Shown: positions 1 to 11,491 of the stretch, piece after piece | How positions within the stretch are numbered: the first letter of the stretch is position 1 | Layout: every line of letters begins with the position of its first letter | Assembly (NCBI GenBank): GCA_010405405.1 | Contig: MU004238.1 | Coordinates: forward strand, 1,378,374 to 1,442,373 | Reading direction: 5' to 3' | DNA: 64,000 nucleotides | DNA from: Microthyrium microscopicum | Lineage: Eukaryota; Ascomycota; Dothideomycetes; Microthyriales; Microthyriaceae | Position numbers and translations under genes: made by a program | Notes under the pieces: generated by a model | Seen by the model: the letters and a program-made list of their open reading frames with translations, nothing else | The model's database searches: none | What the model was told of the DNA's origin: nothing

Positions 1-1237
1 TTAAAACCTTTATTCTTATACTTAAAAACTACTTAAATAATATAAATTTTTTATAAGAATACTACTAGGCGTTATTACCCTTAAGCTAGGCTTTTAAATT
101 ACTAAAGAACTCCTTAATAGGGTTAAAATCTAGATAGTAAGGTAGTAAGAATTTTAATTATACCTCTATAGTCCTAAATATCTTACGAACCTTTTTGCTA
201 TAATAGAAAGACATATTATCTATAACAATAATACTTTAAGGAAGAGGATAAGGCTAATAGATATTTAGAAGCTTATTTTTATACTACTAAGCAAAACTAT
301 TACTATTACTATTAGCTTCGTAGATATTTACTAATAGAATACTATTTACGCTATATACTAGTAGAATATTATACTATTTAGTAATATTATTAATATTCTT
401 TAATTTTTACTTATCTAACGCTAAGAAGCTCTTAATATTTAGTTCTATACCTACTTTACTCTATTTCGTTATTCTTAAGACGCTAGTAATACTATACTTT
501 ACTTTATTAATAAAGATAAGCTATTTAGTAGTATATTTTAATATCTATAGGTAGTATTTATAATAAGCTTTAGCAAAGTGCTAGGTAGTAATAATCTTTA
601 ATTACGAGATATAAGAATGCATCCCTTAGTGTTAGTTTATTACTAACCTTCTTTTTAATATAATTGTATCTATTTAGAACTTATAAAATAATAGGCTGAC
701 TTATAACAAGCCTAAATACATTCTAAATAAACCCTAATATCTTGAATTGTATTGAATTAGGTTAGTAAAGTAGGTATTTAAATAACGTAACTCGTATATT
801 ATAATTTATTATTAGTAAAGGTCTTAGATATAGCTTTATAGGATCAAACGAGCCCTTAATCTTTAGTATTTAACGCTAGTATTTAATAGTATTCTTACTA
901 CATCTAATAGCCTTAGTGATAGCGTTCTTAGTGTAGCTAAGTTTAATTAGGTCCTGTACCTATTTTTAGTAGCGAGGTTCGAGATGGCGCAGCATGTTAA
1001 AGATTGGTTCGTTATAGTGTTAAAATACTAAAAATTAAGAAATTTAATAAAAATTTGGCTTTAGGACTAATAATATTGCAATTTAGGAAGATAATGGAGT
1101 TAGTAAGATTAATCTAAGGGGCTACGCTGCTAAATTTATATACTAACGCACTTTTTAGATCTTCGTGCCCTCTAATCAGGTCCTGAAGCGCCATTTTACA
1201 GTTTCAGGGGGGGGACTAGAGAACCTAAATGGCACTG
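1..1237 (-). mobile_element. Tc1/mariner transposon, right part only, RIP-damaged
   Basis: This is the right-hand 1.2 kb of a DNA transposon cut by the window edge. The terminal repeat ends in CACTG at 1233-1237 and is followed by TA (1238-1239), the target duplication of this superfamily. The segment matches 39.34-40.57 kb along its whole length, so both are the same family. On the minus strand it encodes a decayed DDE_3 transposase: the second-aspartate block (VIDNMSFYYSKK-like) lies near 195-240 and the block before the last acidic residue near 90-160. The DNA is AT-rich with few CA/TG pairs, as expected after RIP. No intact frame remains. It is less decayed than the copy at 36.6-40.6 kb, because the second aspartate still reads as D here. 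Confidence 0.85.
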
Positions 1238-1445
1238 TAGCGGCATTTCCGTTCGTTTGTGCAGAGTCGGGGTCTTGCAGAGCCATGGTGCCGTGGTGCT
1301 GGTTCTGGAAGCCGAATCAACGTTCAGCAAGACTGTCGTTTGGAGACTTGACAAATAAGGTTAGCTGTGCGGCATCTGCTTCACAGACTGAAGACATGAT
1401 CCCTAGCCTGTACAGTTATTGCTCCACGCCTATAATCGACTACTA

Positions 1446-1910
1446 CCTGTGTTGATTCAAAAGTCTGTTCGGTCCGAGCATTTATCACCAAAATTAGCAA
1501 TCTTTGCCTTGTCGTTCTATAATCTATAGTGCTTTTAAAAATCTAAGCTACTCTTTAATAATTACTATAAAGATTCTCTATCCTATGAATATAGATATAT
1601 AATATAAGAGCTACTAGAGGCTATAGAATTTGGATTATAAATAAGAGACTTATGGTTAAGCACTTAATTTAGCGGGCGCCCCTACTAAATCGTTCTAGAA
1701 TAATGCCTTCTTAGCTTTACGCCTTAATAACTCTCTATAGAGATAGTTTTAAGCAATTCTAAAAAGAGCATTATAAGGGGTAGTATATAAACTCACTTTG
1801 TATCTACTTTAAAAGATATTCGTTTAAAATTGAATGCGTAGGAAATTATTTTGAACCATCAGTTTTGGTGATAAACGCTCGGACCGAACAGACTTTTGAA
1901 TCAACACAGG
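1446..1910. mobile_element. 465-bp MITE with about 50-bp terminal inverted repeats and TA duplication
   Basis: The two ends are inverted copies beginning CCTGTGTTGATTCAAAAG, about 50 bp long with two differences, both transitions. TA flanks each side (1444-1445 and 1911-1912), as in Tc1/mariner elements. The interior (about 1500-1850) is AT-rich, has few CA/TG pairs and no coding frame. It is a non-autonomous element; its TIR differs from that of the large Tc1 elements in this window, so it would have been moved by another transposase. Confidence 0.85.
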
Positions 1911-1912
1911 TA

Positions 1913-4523
1913 CTGCAGCGTGTAAATGTTGTCCTGGCCGTGTATTACTCGCCAGACATGACCCTATCATATCAGTCTTTGGCTTACTTCAAGGATCCAC
2001 GACTTGCTCACAGGTGCATGTCCGACGTCTTGATCCTCATGTACCACTGAATCCGAGCCCCCGCGCTATCTGGTTCCGGGCACCAACCTTTTCGTAACGT
2101 CAGCCGGCTTTGGACGACCATCAGTTGCCTGGACCTGACAACCCTGACTACCAAGGCATGAGGTGGAGTGGGTGACTCCTCAGTTTTAACCTCCTTGTTA
2201 AAACTTAAAGGCATGTCTTGGACAAGTTAGTGTCAGCCCAGCCATCCAGATGATCATATATACCGAGGCGCTATCTATATCTCTATGTATCTCTCACGGC
2301 TCACCCGGAGGGCCGTCATCTGCCGGGGGCTCCCGCTCCAAGCCATTTCATGATTTGATGCCACTCTTTTTTACGATGCATTTCCACATGTCCATCAATG
2401 GAGCCTTGGTGGTGTTCGTACACACCCATCATGGCCGCCCCTGTTTCGTCAAAGTGCGCATTCCAAGCGACGATAATAGGCGGGCGTTATGCTTTGCCTT
2501 GCAGTTGTCTCCACTCTGGCCAGTCGCTTTGTGTTGAGCCTGCGTGACGGTATCGGTAGCGAGCGAGGCAACCTCGCCGTGTCTAGCGACGTCCTTGTTG
2601 CATCATGGAGCCTATAACCCACATTGTGCGAAAAGGGATATCTTAAGTGGTTCGCTCCTAGTTTCTACCTACCTGTTACCACTAAGGTAGATGACAGGGG
2701 TACAAGCTTCCTGCATCCAGCCTTTCCATAGCTTTGCTAGGTTCCGCGACGTTTCCATCTGCGTGGCGGCGCTGCCAGGATGATGCCCAGTACTGCAGTC
2801 GATCAGCCTCTTACTGCCTCTTGTAGAACAAAGGCTCAAAGCATTCTTTCCGTCAGGGTGGCAAGCCCGGTCGACCTTGATACATTGAGCCACCCTACAT
2901 AGACATCTTCAACGATCCTCCCTGACCTCCCGTCATCAAGATCGGAAGAACAATAACAACAATCATAATCATCAAATAGTAACCTAAATTATACGAGAGT
3001 AAACCTTAGGCGTTGACCACTAGGAAACGCTTCTCTGCTGGGCTTGTGAACCGAACCACGATCCATGGGAGTGTTGGATGTTTAGAAACATGGCGGCCAG
3101 GCTTCTCTTGCTGAGACTTGCCGCAATAGTAGCATACAGCATCACGGCCCTGGACGTTTCTCGCGGCCGGCATAAGAAAGCCTGCAGTCTTGCAAAGTGC
3201 TGGTGACCACTGACCAAGCATCCACGCCAAAATTACTGTGCAACTAATGAAGCCAGGCAAGGCTCGCAACCGGTGGATAACCCCATCAGCTACGATGTCT
3301 CCCAAAGCACTTGATCAAAAGCGAAGCATGGTACAGGTAGATGTCCTAGTGGATGGGATAATGGGATTGGAGTGTGCCATTGGCTTTATCAATCAATTAG
3401 AACTTGAACGAGATATCATAAAAAGTATATTTGTGAGGTTTATTGCTTGCTCGACGGAACAGCGTGCTGTTACAGGCCTTCTTGAAGATTTGAAGCAAGC
3501 GCTAAGAGGTTTTGAGTGCTTTACCTACCATGGTACCTCCCTAGGTGCCCATGCAATGCAGCTTGATGCTTGGCATACTCTTTTTTTGCGAAGCAAGTCA
3601 CCAGCTGGCAGCCGTAAAGTTAGACTACACACACATTTTTCCCGTGCTTGTCCTAGACTCCCCCAGCGCCTTCCATGTCCATTGTCCATTTTGATCTCGC
3701 CCATCGCATCCTTTCGCACGACCTGAGAATTCAAAGACCAAGGATTGGCAGGCTCAAGGCTCAAGCTGCGGCAGCGCGACGTTCCCCATGATGGTCCAAA
3801 CTATCCCGTTCCTCTTAGGCTATTATTACTGTATCCCTCAATATCCATCACATTCACCCCAACTTGCGCCTCATACATGCCCTGCCACGCGCATACGCCC
3901 ATGCTACTCGCCTCCACTGTTCTAGGACAGACCTGATGCTCCTTGTGAGTCCCTGATGATGCTCCCACACGCCTATCGTCCGTTTCCCTGCCTTGCACGC
4001 CTCTCCCTGGCTCGTCCTTTGACCATTCTGTTGCCCTTTTCATTGGCTCCATCCAACCGGTCTTGAGCGACTCGCCAGTTTCTGGATGAGCGCAAATCGC
4101 TGGAACATGCTGTTCCCCCAACTTCCCGAAAGTGCCACATATAATTGTTTTTACCCAATTACGGAGGTTGCTCTAACCGTTTGACCACCGACCACGCATG
4201 TAGGAGCCCTCCACATCCTGCTGGCCCTGCCGTTCAATCTCCAGTCAGTTTAGGATGAACTTTCTTACCGGCCCTTGCTGGCGTCTAGTAGTACCCCCAG
4301 AGAAGGTGTCTTGGTGGACATGAGCATCACATCCATAAGGCGTTTCATTAGTCTTTAGTAGGTAACCATCCGGATTGTCTTCAGCCGCAGTGTTAAGTCT
4401 GATATATATCTCACTCATCCATCCCCTTGCTACAATTATGTTTAAGTACCGCCATGGCCGCCCGCCCCTTCTCCATCTAGAGCCGTGATATCATCAAACA
4501 CCCAACCGTACCTTCCGCCCACA
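1913..4523. other. Intergenic, no recognisable gene
   Basis: Base composition is normal (not RIP-like). Short open frames occur on both strands, the longest near 3240-3726 (+), but none shows a known domain, an ATG in good context or a convincing intron. The last 150 bp, with pyrimidine-rich stretches and TATATAT at about 4402, probably belong to the promoter of the gene starting at 4524. Confidence 0.4.
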
Positions 4524-5468
4524 ATGGATTATGATCATATTCTGAACGAAGTTGCCTATAGAATGGCTGCCTCACAACTCAACAGAAGTGCTCGACACTC
4601 CTACACTTCAACACCTAATAGATGGTCTGGTAGAGTCGAAAAGTCTAGATCTCAACATACAAGCCCAGCGATTCACGAAAGGAGAAGAGCATACTCCACA
4701 ACGAGGTCTCCATATCAATACCAGGCATACCAGGCATACAACCTACCTCAACAAATGACCCAACCACGTCAATCAGTGAGGCCGTTCAGTTGGCACTCAA
4801 CATCAACCTCATATATGATGCCAATGTCAACAATGCCTCAACTAACTCCACCTGCCATGTCAACATATCATCCTTCACCATATGCCAACTCAACACACAT
4901 GGCATATGATGCTCCCCGAAGCTTCTATCAAGATCTACCTGAACTTGAAAAGCCCAGTGGTCCTGCTTCAATGACATCGGAAACTCCATCCTCATACTCG
5001 TCTTTCCCAGACAGCTCACCTAACTGGCAATTCTACTATGACGAAAAAACGCCAGTCATGTCCACCCAGACGTACACCACATCTCCATTCGAACAACCCA
5101 ACTGGTACGACACCCGCTGCCAGCAACAATCACCCATGGAGCCTTTGATTCCAATGACATCTCTCCCACCTATCGTCCCACAGCCCAGCCTGGAGATGAT
5201 GATGCAGGAAGAGCAATTCCAGCCTCAACCTACCTTCCGAGAACCCATGGTGCAAGAAGAAGAGCAGGGAGAGGTGCTCATCGCTCTCGGTCTCTACGAT
5301 GCGCCAAGTCTCTCCGATATCAGCGCCAAACCATCCACCCTTCTTAAACTGACTGAGACGTGGCAGCCACCACCGGAAGACGAGGACGAAGATGAAGAGG
5401 AGTGCAGCCAGGAAGAGGAGAACCCAATTTCAGCACCTAGCGCCGGACAAAGCTGGTTCCACACATAA
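4524..5468 (+). CDS. Conserved fungal protein of unknown function, low complexity
   Basis: A single-exon frame of 314 aa. I start at the ATG at 4524 (CCACAATGG context); the frame is open upstream but has no ATG there. The first 20 residues (MDYDHILNEVAYRM) look ordered. The middle (residues 30-240) is rich in Ser, Pro, Gln, Met and Tyr and is probably disordered. The C-terminal part has a compact motif, ALGLYDAP (about 254-261) then LLKLTETWQPPP (about 273-284), followed by a run of Glu/Asp and the end WFHT. From memory, a GLYD...LK(L/E)(T/E)TW(Q/T)PP pattern before an acidic tail recurs in ascomycete proteins of unknown role. No function is proposed. Confidence 0.75.
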   Translation: MDYDHILNEVAYRMAASQLNRSARHSYTSTPNRWSGRVEKSRSQHTSPAIHERRRAYSTTRSPYQYQAYQAYNLPQQMTQPRQSVRPFSWHSTSTSYMMPMSTMPQLTPPAMSTYHPSPYANSTHMAYDAPRSFYQDLPELEKPSGPASMTSETPSSYSSFPDSSPNWQFYYDEKTPVMSTQTYTTSPFEQPNWYDTRCQQQSPMEPLIPMTSLPPIVPQPSLEMMMQEEQFQPQPTFREPMVQEEEQGEVLIALGLYDAPSLSDISAKPSTLLKLTETWQPPPEDEDEDEEECSQEEENPISAPSAGQSWFHT

Positions 5469-6238
5469 ATCTATGTGTCTTCTGGAAAGCGGGACAGGAA
5501 TCGAGAACGGACTAAGCTTACCACCAAACATCAAACAGCTGGCGAGTCTGCCGTGGCGTGCAGTATTTTGGTGGTCATACAGCCACTATATGTATATTCT
5601 TTTGCGTTTGTTACAATTAGCATGATACCCCCAACAACCTGCGATGGTACAGGAATAGACACTATTAGTATAGTAGTCTTCAAATGAAGTATATTCATTC
5701 AAAATAATGAGTTATGTTGACTATTGCCTGTGTCTCCACGTGTTTGCTATTTGACTAGCGTGTAAAAGTCACAGACTGTGACCGGCTGATAGAAGCTGAT
5801 CCTAGCTAGCACATGCCTCAATAATACGTGGAGTGGTTTAGGTTAGCTAAGTGCACAACTTTTGCAAGTTTGTAGATTGCTGGCTCAGCAGCTGCAAGCG
5901 CAAGGGGTTGGGAGTTGCACAGCATTCAGCGGGTGTGCCGGGTACGGTAGCGATAGTAGTAAGCTGAGCAAGATGATAGTCAGGCGAGAAGCTGGAGAGC
6001 TATTGTTGTACGCGGAGGGAAGCTTGTGAGCTGAGCCTTGGAGGATGTTGGGTTGGGAAGAAAGTACCAGGTAGGCTTGGCGATGAAATTCAGACATTGT
6101 CAAGTCCGATCTCACTTCGGATCCGGAAAATCCTCCAACCGCCATCCTCGCTGACTAACCACTCTTCTTCTCAGCCTTGCGAATCAGCTCTCTCTCCTGC
6201 AAAGAAAAAAGTCAACAAACACCAGACCCATCACCACA
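5469..6238. other. Intergenic between two plus-strand genes
   Basis: 770 bp. It holds the 3' region of the gene ending at 5468 and the promoter of LAS1. A pyrimidine-rich stretch with CTCTCTCCTGC precedes the LAS1 start by about 50 bp. I see no other gene or repeat. Confidence 0.4.
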
Positions 6239-7471
6239 ATGCCAACTCCCCACATCCACCCCTGGCGCACAAAACACGACCTCCTCACCGTCCGCTCCCT
6301 CCTCTACCCCGCCTCTCCTTCCCCCTCTTCGCAGCTCCAAGGTCTCGCCATCGTCGATGCCTGGACTACGCGCGATGCGTCTACTATTCCGCACCCGATC
6401 GCTGCCACCGCCATGTTGCTTGACGCCCTGCTCCTCCACTCATCATCCACAACCACAAGCCCATTTGCGCGCCGTGGAGCCCTTGGCCTTGCAATTGCGC
6501 GATTTGTCACAGGCTTCTGCGATACTCCGCCTTCGACACTAGCTGTTGCGCGACGTAGTATGTATGCGGTGGCGGAGGAGCTGCGCTTGCCGAGCGAGTG
6601 GGTGCGCATGCGGCATGAGATTACACACGGTGCGATGCCTGGCGTGGATGAGATGGTGGATGCGGCGCGGGCGGCGGTGGGGTGGTTGTGGGAACGGTAT
6701 TGGAAGGGGCTTGATGCGGGCAGGGCAGTGGTTAAGGCGGAGGAGGTCAGGGAGCAGTTGAAGGCTGTGGTGAGAGAGCGGAAGATGGAGATCAAGGGGC
6801 AAGAAAATGGAGTAAGAGAGATCTTGGATGGACTGGTGGTGAGAGTAGATGGGGATTGGACGGCGGTAGCCAAGGTGCTCGTAGAGAAGCGCTTTATGCT
6901 GGCTGGGCTGCGGTATGTGCTATCATGGAGTGGATCAGGCGGGTGGCTAATGTGTGATAGGCAGGAACAAGGCATGAAGGTGTCGTTTTTGGTGTGGGAT
7001 GTGCCGTTGAGATATCTGGTTGATGCTGATCTGGGCTTCCTTGTTAGTCTTTATGAAGCTTTTCGGAATGCGCTTTTGTGCGTGGCAGAAGAGGAGAAAG
7101 AGGCTATCATACAGTGGATTGCGCATCTGATATCTGATCAGAAGTGGAAACAGGCTCTGTTAGAGCAGTCTTCAGTGGAAGATGTGTACACTGAGACAAT
7201 GGAGTTTTGCTTGCTCAACCCGGGCATAAAAATCAGAGAACTGGGATCTTTACTCTTAAAGTACGGCAGTAGAGATTTCAAAGAGGACTGGATTGAAATT
7301 TTCACAGCCTCTGAATTAAACGAGGACGATCGAGTGGCGGATGGTGTCGTAGAACTACAAGAGAGAGAAGCCATGGATCTTGACAGTGATGCGCAGATAG
7401 CTCACCAACCCGATGAAGGAGGCTGGAACATGTTACAAGGCGTTTGGACACCACGGCCGATAGGCATATGA
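6239..7471 (+). CDS. LAS1: Las1, HEPN endoribonuclease of pre-rRNA processing
   Basis: Single exon, 410 aa, ATG in CACAATG context. The N-terminal domain has the Las1 pattern: HPWRTKHDLLTVR near residues 7-19 and SEWVRMRHEITHG near 119-131. The latter holds the HEPN catalytic RxxxxH motif (Arg125 to His130). In yeast and other eukaryotes Las1 works with the polynucleotide kinase Grc3 in the nucleus to cut ITS2 at site C2 during 60S ribosome formation. The C-terminal half is less conserved and ends in an acidic/Gln stretch followed by GGWNMLQGVWTPRPIGI, which resembles the short C-terminal tail that Las1 uses to contact Grc3 (inference). It converges with POL12, whose stop lies 152 bp downstream. 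No intron is needed. Confidence 0.9.
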   Translation: MPTPHIHPWRTKHDLLTVRSLLYPASPSPSSQLQGLAIVDAWTTRDASTIPHPIAATAMLLDALLLHSSSTTTSPFARRGALGLAIARFVTGFCDTPPSTLAVARRSMYAVAEELRLPSEWVRMRHEITHGAMPGVDEMVDAARAAVGWLWERYWKGLDAGRAVVKAEEVREQLKAVVRERKMEIKGQENGVREILDGLVVRVDGDWTAVAKVLVEKRFMLAGLRYVLSWSGSGGWLMCDRQEQGMKVSFLVWDVPLRYLVDADLGFLVSLYEAFRNALLCVAEEEKEAIIQWIAHLISDQKWKQALLEQSSVEDVYTETMEFCLLNPGIKIRELGSLLLKYGSRDFKEDWIEIFTASELNEDDRVADGVVELQEREAMDLDSDAQIAHQPDEGGWNMLQGVWTPRPIGI

Positions 7472-7622
7472 TACCCCAATTGCGCTTTGCATTTGATATA
7501 TAAAGCACGACGAATTAATGTGCGTAATATTAACATTGAGCTCCTCACATCGTCTTCGCGTTATTCGATCCCCAAACGCCGGTAATGCAATGCTGCTAAG
7601 ATATAGTATCGACGAGGACCAT

Positions 7623-9763
7623 TCAAATTTTGACAATGTCCACTCTGCATCTCCCGTAAACGCGATGGCCAATTTCCACACCTGCGTCTCGTTCTTCGTC
7701 GGAGACCTCGAGGGGATTGACAACCATACGTGCATAGGTTCCTGGACCCCGTTTCTTGGATAGGAATCCTGGGTTGATACAAAGAACACTGTCAATGACC
7801 TAAATCTTGTTAGTACTCGAACGAAAATGAAGACGACAATGTATCTCATACCTTGGCAAAAGAGGGGAGGAGAGATGGTGTAATCAACACATCCGGTTTG
7901 GCACCTACAAACTCTCCTAGTCCTAAGTAGGCAACATCTAGACTTGGACCCAGTGGCATAAATGGAATCTCATCTGGCGCTGACTCCATGCGCTTGGGCT
8001 CGACAGGTGGGAAGACTGGAAAGAAATGCCGTTGTTCAACAAGCTGTCGACAGCCACGCTCCAAAGGGTGCATCTGGCGCGCCGCACCGCCAGCTATCTC
8101 CGACATTCGTATCTGCTCCAAAATATCCTGCGAGGATATGCCAAAAAGCACTTCGTTGAGACTGACCATCATGGGGTTTGTCACGACTTGCACTTGCTTA
8201 GGCAGACCGAGCTCTTTACGCGGTTGCGGAAGTCGATCTTGGGGCCAGGCAGCGTGCTTCATCACGGCATCGCGGACTGATGGGCAAAGCATAACGCAGA
8301 TGTTTGGCATAGCTTTAGCCAGTTTGTTAAGGGGCGCGGAGATATGTGCTCGGAACAGGTCTGTAATTGTCGCTGAATCGGGATCCTTGGGGTATCCAGG
8401 TGGAAGATCAAAGTCTCCATTGCGCACTAGAGGATGTTCGACGTCAATGAATGGCCCAGTCAAGACTATGGCATCGGCTTGAATCTCCTCGGCTGCGCTA
8501 AGGAGGGCCACAAATGGAGAAAAGTCCAATTCCGATTCTGTCGTATACGGGCCAGACGCAACGAAAGTCACAACGGAACGCGTAGAACCGTCTTCGCCAG
8601 TTATCCTGTCATTGACAAGATCAATATCAGAAATCTTTGAAGTAAGCATAGGCTGTTGAGGAGCATCAAGAACCTCCGTGACAGAGAAGTAGGTTCCTGA
8701 CGCGTTGGTTCCGCGAAGAGCAACAATCTTTCCAGGGAAGAATTGGTAGCTCGGAAGCTTGTCAAGTTTGAGATGCACCCGTTTTCCTTGGCCCATTCTT
8801 CTTGATGTCTCGAGGACTAGCGAAGAAGCGTTGAGTTTCCCTTCGCTGCTATCACAGGCTATTCGGCCAACCGCTACAATCTCATCCTGACTCTGAAAAA
8901 TTGGGTTGCCAATGTCCACATCGTCGAGATTATGATGGGCTTGTATTAGCTTCACAAAGTCCTCTATCCGATCGTCGAGAGTCTCAGATGCTTCGGATAG
9001 TTTCATAGCCATGGTCTTATAGGCGAATCGCGGTATATCTGTGTTGGACTTGGGTTTTACGCGTGGCTCGACGGGGAGGGCTTCGGATGGAGAGGGTATG
9101 TCGATATGGCTGTTGAGTGATTCTTGTATGATGCCGGGGTCTTTACGATCTGCGAAAGTTGCCCTGCCATTGTTAACAGTAAGTTCGAACATGAGTTTTA
9201 GACAGCCTACGGTGTACTATAATCCATTGGACTTCTGTTGTCGGTAGGCGAACTCATTGCATGGTTTTTGGTTGCCTTTGCTCCGGGAGTCGCAAAGGCA
9301 CCTTTACGTTTAATAGTACTGCCATTCGTGCTGTTGGCTCCAGATCTCGGGGTATTTGGAACGAGCCCATCAAGCCTATAGCTTATTAGTTCATATCGCA
9401 TGAAGAGTATCCGTAAACATACATTCCAAGTACATCCCCTTTGCCCGTTGCATTTCGCGGGGTAGCGTTAAAGGTACGACGGTCATTGGGTTTATTGATA
9501 GTCTTTTTGCGGTTTTCCTGCTCCAGATTTTCTTGTAGATCTTTTCTGAAATCTCTCATAGTCTTGATGTTCATTTGTAGTTCGTCCGGTCCCATCTTCA
9601 TGCAATAGGACTCCCATTTGAAAGATAGATCCTCCGTGGAAAGCGAGTGGATGCGGAGGATGGATTTCAGCTCATCGCGAATAACGTCGCCAATGTCGGT
9701 CGAGGGAAGGGAAAACTTTTCTGTCAGTTCTTGTGTCGTGGAATCCATTGTGTCAGTCATCAT
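7623..9763 (-). CDS. POL12: DNA polymerase alpha-primase subunit B
   Basis: Four exons: 9423-9763, 9211-9375, 7852-9163, 7623-7799; introns of 47, 47 and 52 bp. Spliced length 1,995 nt, 664 aa. The N-terminal helical domain contains SILRIHSLS and FKWESYCMKMG (about residues 34-55); a linker carries DGLVPNTPRSG; then comes the OB-fold region (VAVGRIACDS, VALRGTNASGTYFSV) and the inactive phosphoesterase-like domain (VVTFVASGPYT, DAIVLTGPF). The C-terminus reads INPGFLSKK..GTYARMVV. The protein tethers polymerase alpha-primase at replication origins and forks. In-frame ATGs lie at 9763, 9760 and 9748; the one at 9748 has the best context (CACAATGG). An MluI cell-cycle box lies about 95 bp upstream. 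Confidence 0.93.
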
Positions 9764-9857
9764 GGAGATACCGAAATAAGAGCAAAATGTTGTCGTCAAG
9801 ATAGTTGTGGGTAGTAAGTTGTAAATGATTAACGGAACGCGGTTGATACTCTGGAAG

Positions 9858-9863
9858 ACGCGT
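9858..9863. promoter_or_regulatory. MluI cell-cycle box (ACGCGT) upstream of POL12
   Basis: The palindrome ACGCGT lies about 95 bp before the first POL12 ATG, next to a second CGCGTG. In yeasts the MBF complex binds this box and drives G1/S expression of replication genes including POL12. Position and target fit; function here is inferred. Confidence 0.5.
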
Positions 9864-10188
9864 CTCGCGTGTCGAGGCAGGGGATCCTTGTCATCTCCAA
9901 CTACCCTGCCATTCGGATATCGGTTAGAATGCTGGCCGGATACCGCTTTTTCAGCCCATCCAAAATCAGTTCATGTTTAATTTGTATTTTTGAGTGGGTA
10001 TAAAGAATTTCAAGAAGCCAATTGACTCTGAAATTCCAGAAGTAGAACCAGACAGGTAGTTGCCTTAATCAAACTTCCAGTTTGCGACCATATCTTGAGT
10101 ACATAGTATTTACCCTTTTCAAACCCTGGCGACCCTTTCTAACCATTGTGGGGTAGAGATCTGATATATCCCCAAACAAAAGTCAGCC
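9864..10188. other. Divergent promoter region between POL12 and the Sec14-like gene
   Basis: About 325 bp between divergently transcribed genes. Apart from the ACGCGT box at 9858 I see no clear element. Confidence 0.35.
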
Positions 10189-11491
10189 ATGGCTACGATA
10201 GACAATCCAGAGCCTGTCGTAATCGTTCCCGCCGAAGGGGATGCCCTGGCCGCAAAAGCTGCTGCTCTCGACTTATCGGAACCAAAATCTAGCGATGCCA
10301 CAAAGTCAACAGCGACAGCATCAACAGCCTTGGACGACACCTCGCCCAAGGCGGCAAGCAAAGATGTAGCAACAACTGATGAGAAAGCTCCAGTAGCGGC
10401 AACCGAGCCAGCGAAAGTGGCAGAGGTAGCAAAACCAATTGAACCAACGCAGCCATCTGGTCCTCGGCTCACACCCATTGAACACCCAACACCAACTTCC
10501 AAGCCTTTGCTCCGCGCAGAACTCACCGAAACCGAAGAGACCAAATACACCGAACTCCTCACCACCGTCAAAACATGGACCGAAATCCCTACTACCTCCG
10601 CTGCCAGCACCCCAGCCGAACCCATCAATGATGGCGACCGCCTCTTCCTCACCCGCGATTGTCTCCTCCGCTACCTACGAGCCACCAAATGGGACGTCCC
10701 CAGCTCCGCAAAACGACTTCTTGCAACCTTGACTTGGCGTCGCGAGTACGGCCTCGTGGGATTCACACACAGCTACATATCACCCGAGAATGAAACGGGC
10801 AAGCAAGTACTGCTGGGTTTCGACAATGAAGGCCGACCGTGCTTGTACTTGAACCCTTCGCGGCAGAACACGGAGCGCAGTGAGAAGCAGCTACACCACC
10901 TGTTCTATATGGTGGAGCGTGTGGTGGACTTGATGGTGCCTGGGCAGGAGACGCTCGCTCTGCTCGTGAACTTTATGGATACGCGCAAGGGTCAGGGAGC
11001 CTCGGTGGCACAGGCACGGACCGTGATGAGTGTATTGCAGAATCATTATCCAGAGCGATTAGGGCGTGCGCTGATTACAGACTGTAAGTAGCGGTAGTCT
11101 GGGACGGAGATGATGCGCTAACCAGCTCACAGTGCCTTGGTACATTTCAGCGTTCTTCAAGATGATCTCACCGTTTATTGATCCACATACGAGAACGAAG
11201 CTCAAATTCAATGAGCCTATGACGAATTATGTTCCCGCGGAGCAGTTGCTGACTCCATTCGGCGGAAAGTTGGAGTTCGAGTACAAGCACGACGTGTATT
11301 GGCCAGCCTTGGACGCCCTTTGCACTCAACGTCGCCAGGAGTACTTTGATCGCTGGGTGAAAGCCGGTAAAGAAATCGGAGAGTGTGAGACCTATCTACG
11401 AGGAGGCGATAAAGCCAGTGTTCATGCCAACAAAACGGAGCCTGAAGCTGTTCAAGGGGCCACAGAGCCCATCAATACGACGATTGACTAG
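10189..11491 (+). CDS. PDR16: CRAL-TRIO (Sec14-like) phosphatidylinositol transfer protein, Pdr16 type
   Basis: Two exons, 10189-11083 and 11133-11491 (49-bp intron), 417 aa. Residues 1-110 are Ala/Thr/Lys/Pro-rich and disordered. Then follows the CRAL-TRIO N segment (FLTRDCLLRYLRATKWDV, LTWRREYG) and the lipid-binding lobe (ESGKQ-like ETGKQVLLGFDNEGRPCLYL, RQNTE, HYPERLGRALITD, PWYISAFFKMISPFIDP, GGKLEFEYKHDVYWPAL). These match yeast Pdr16/Sfh3 block by block, including the PSRQNT and HDVYWPAL motifs. Pdr16-type proteins carry phosphatidylinositol and sterol at the ER, plasma membrane and lipid droplets and influence azole tolerance. The intron is placed so that ITD joins LPWY; Pdr16 has PWL at this point. 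Paralogue assignment (Pdr16 versus Pdr17) is less certain. Confidence 0.88.

Noticed and set aside
3238-3726. 162-codon plus-strand open frame
   Set aside because: It has no ATG at its start, no recognisable domain and ordinary codon patterns; neighbours give no support.
6304-6975. 223-codon frame antisense to LAS1
   Set aside because: Mirror frame of GC-rich LAS1 coding sequence; Ser/Thr/Ala-rich with no domain.
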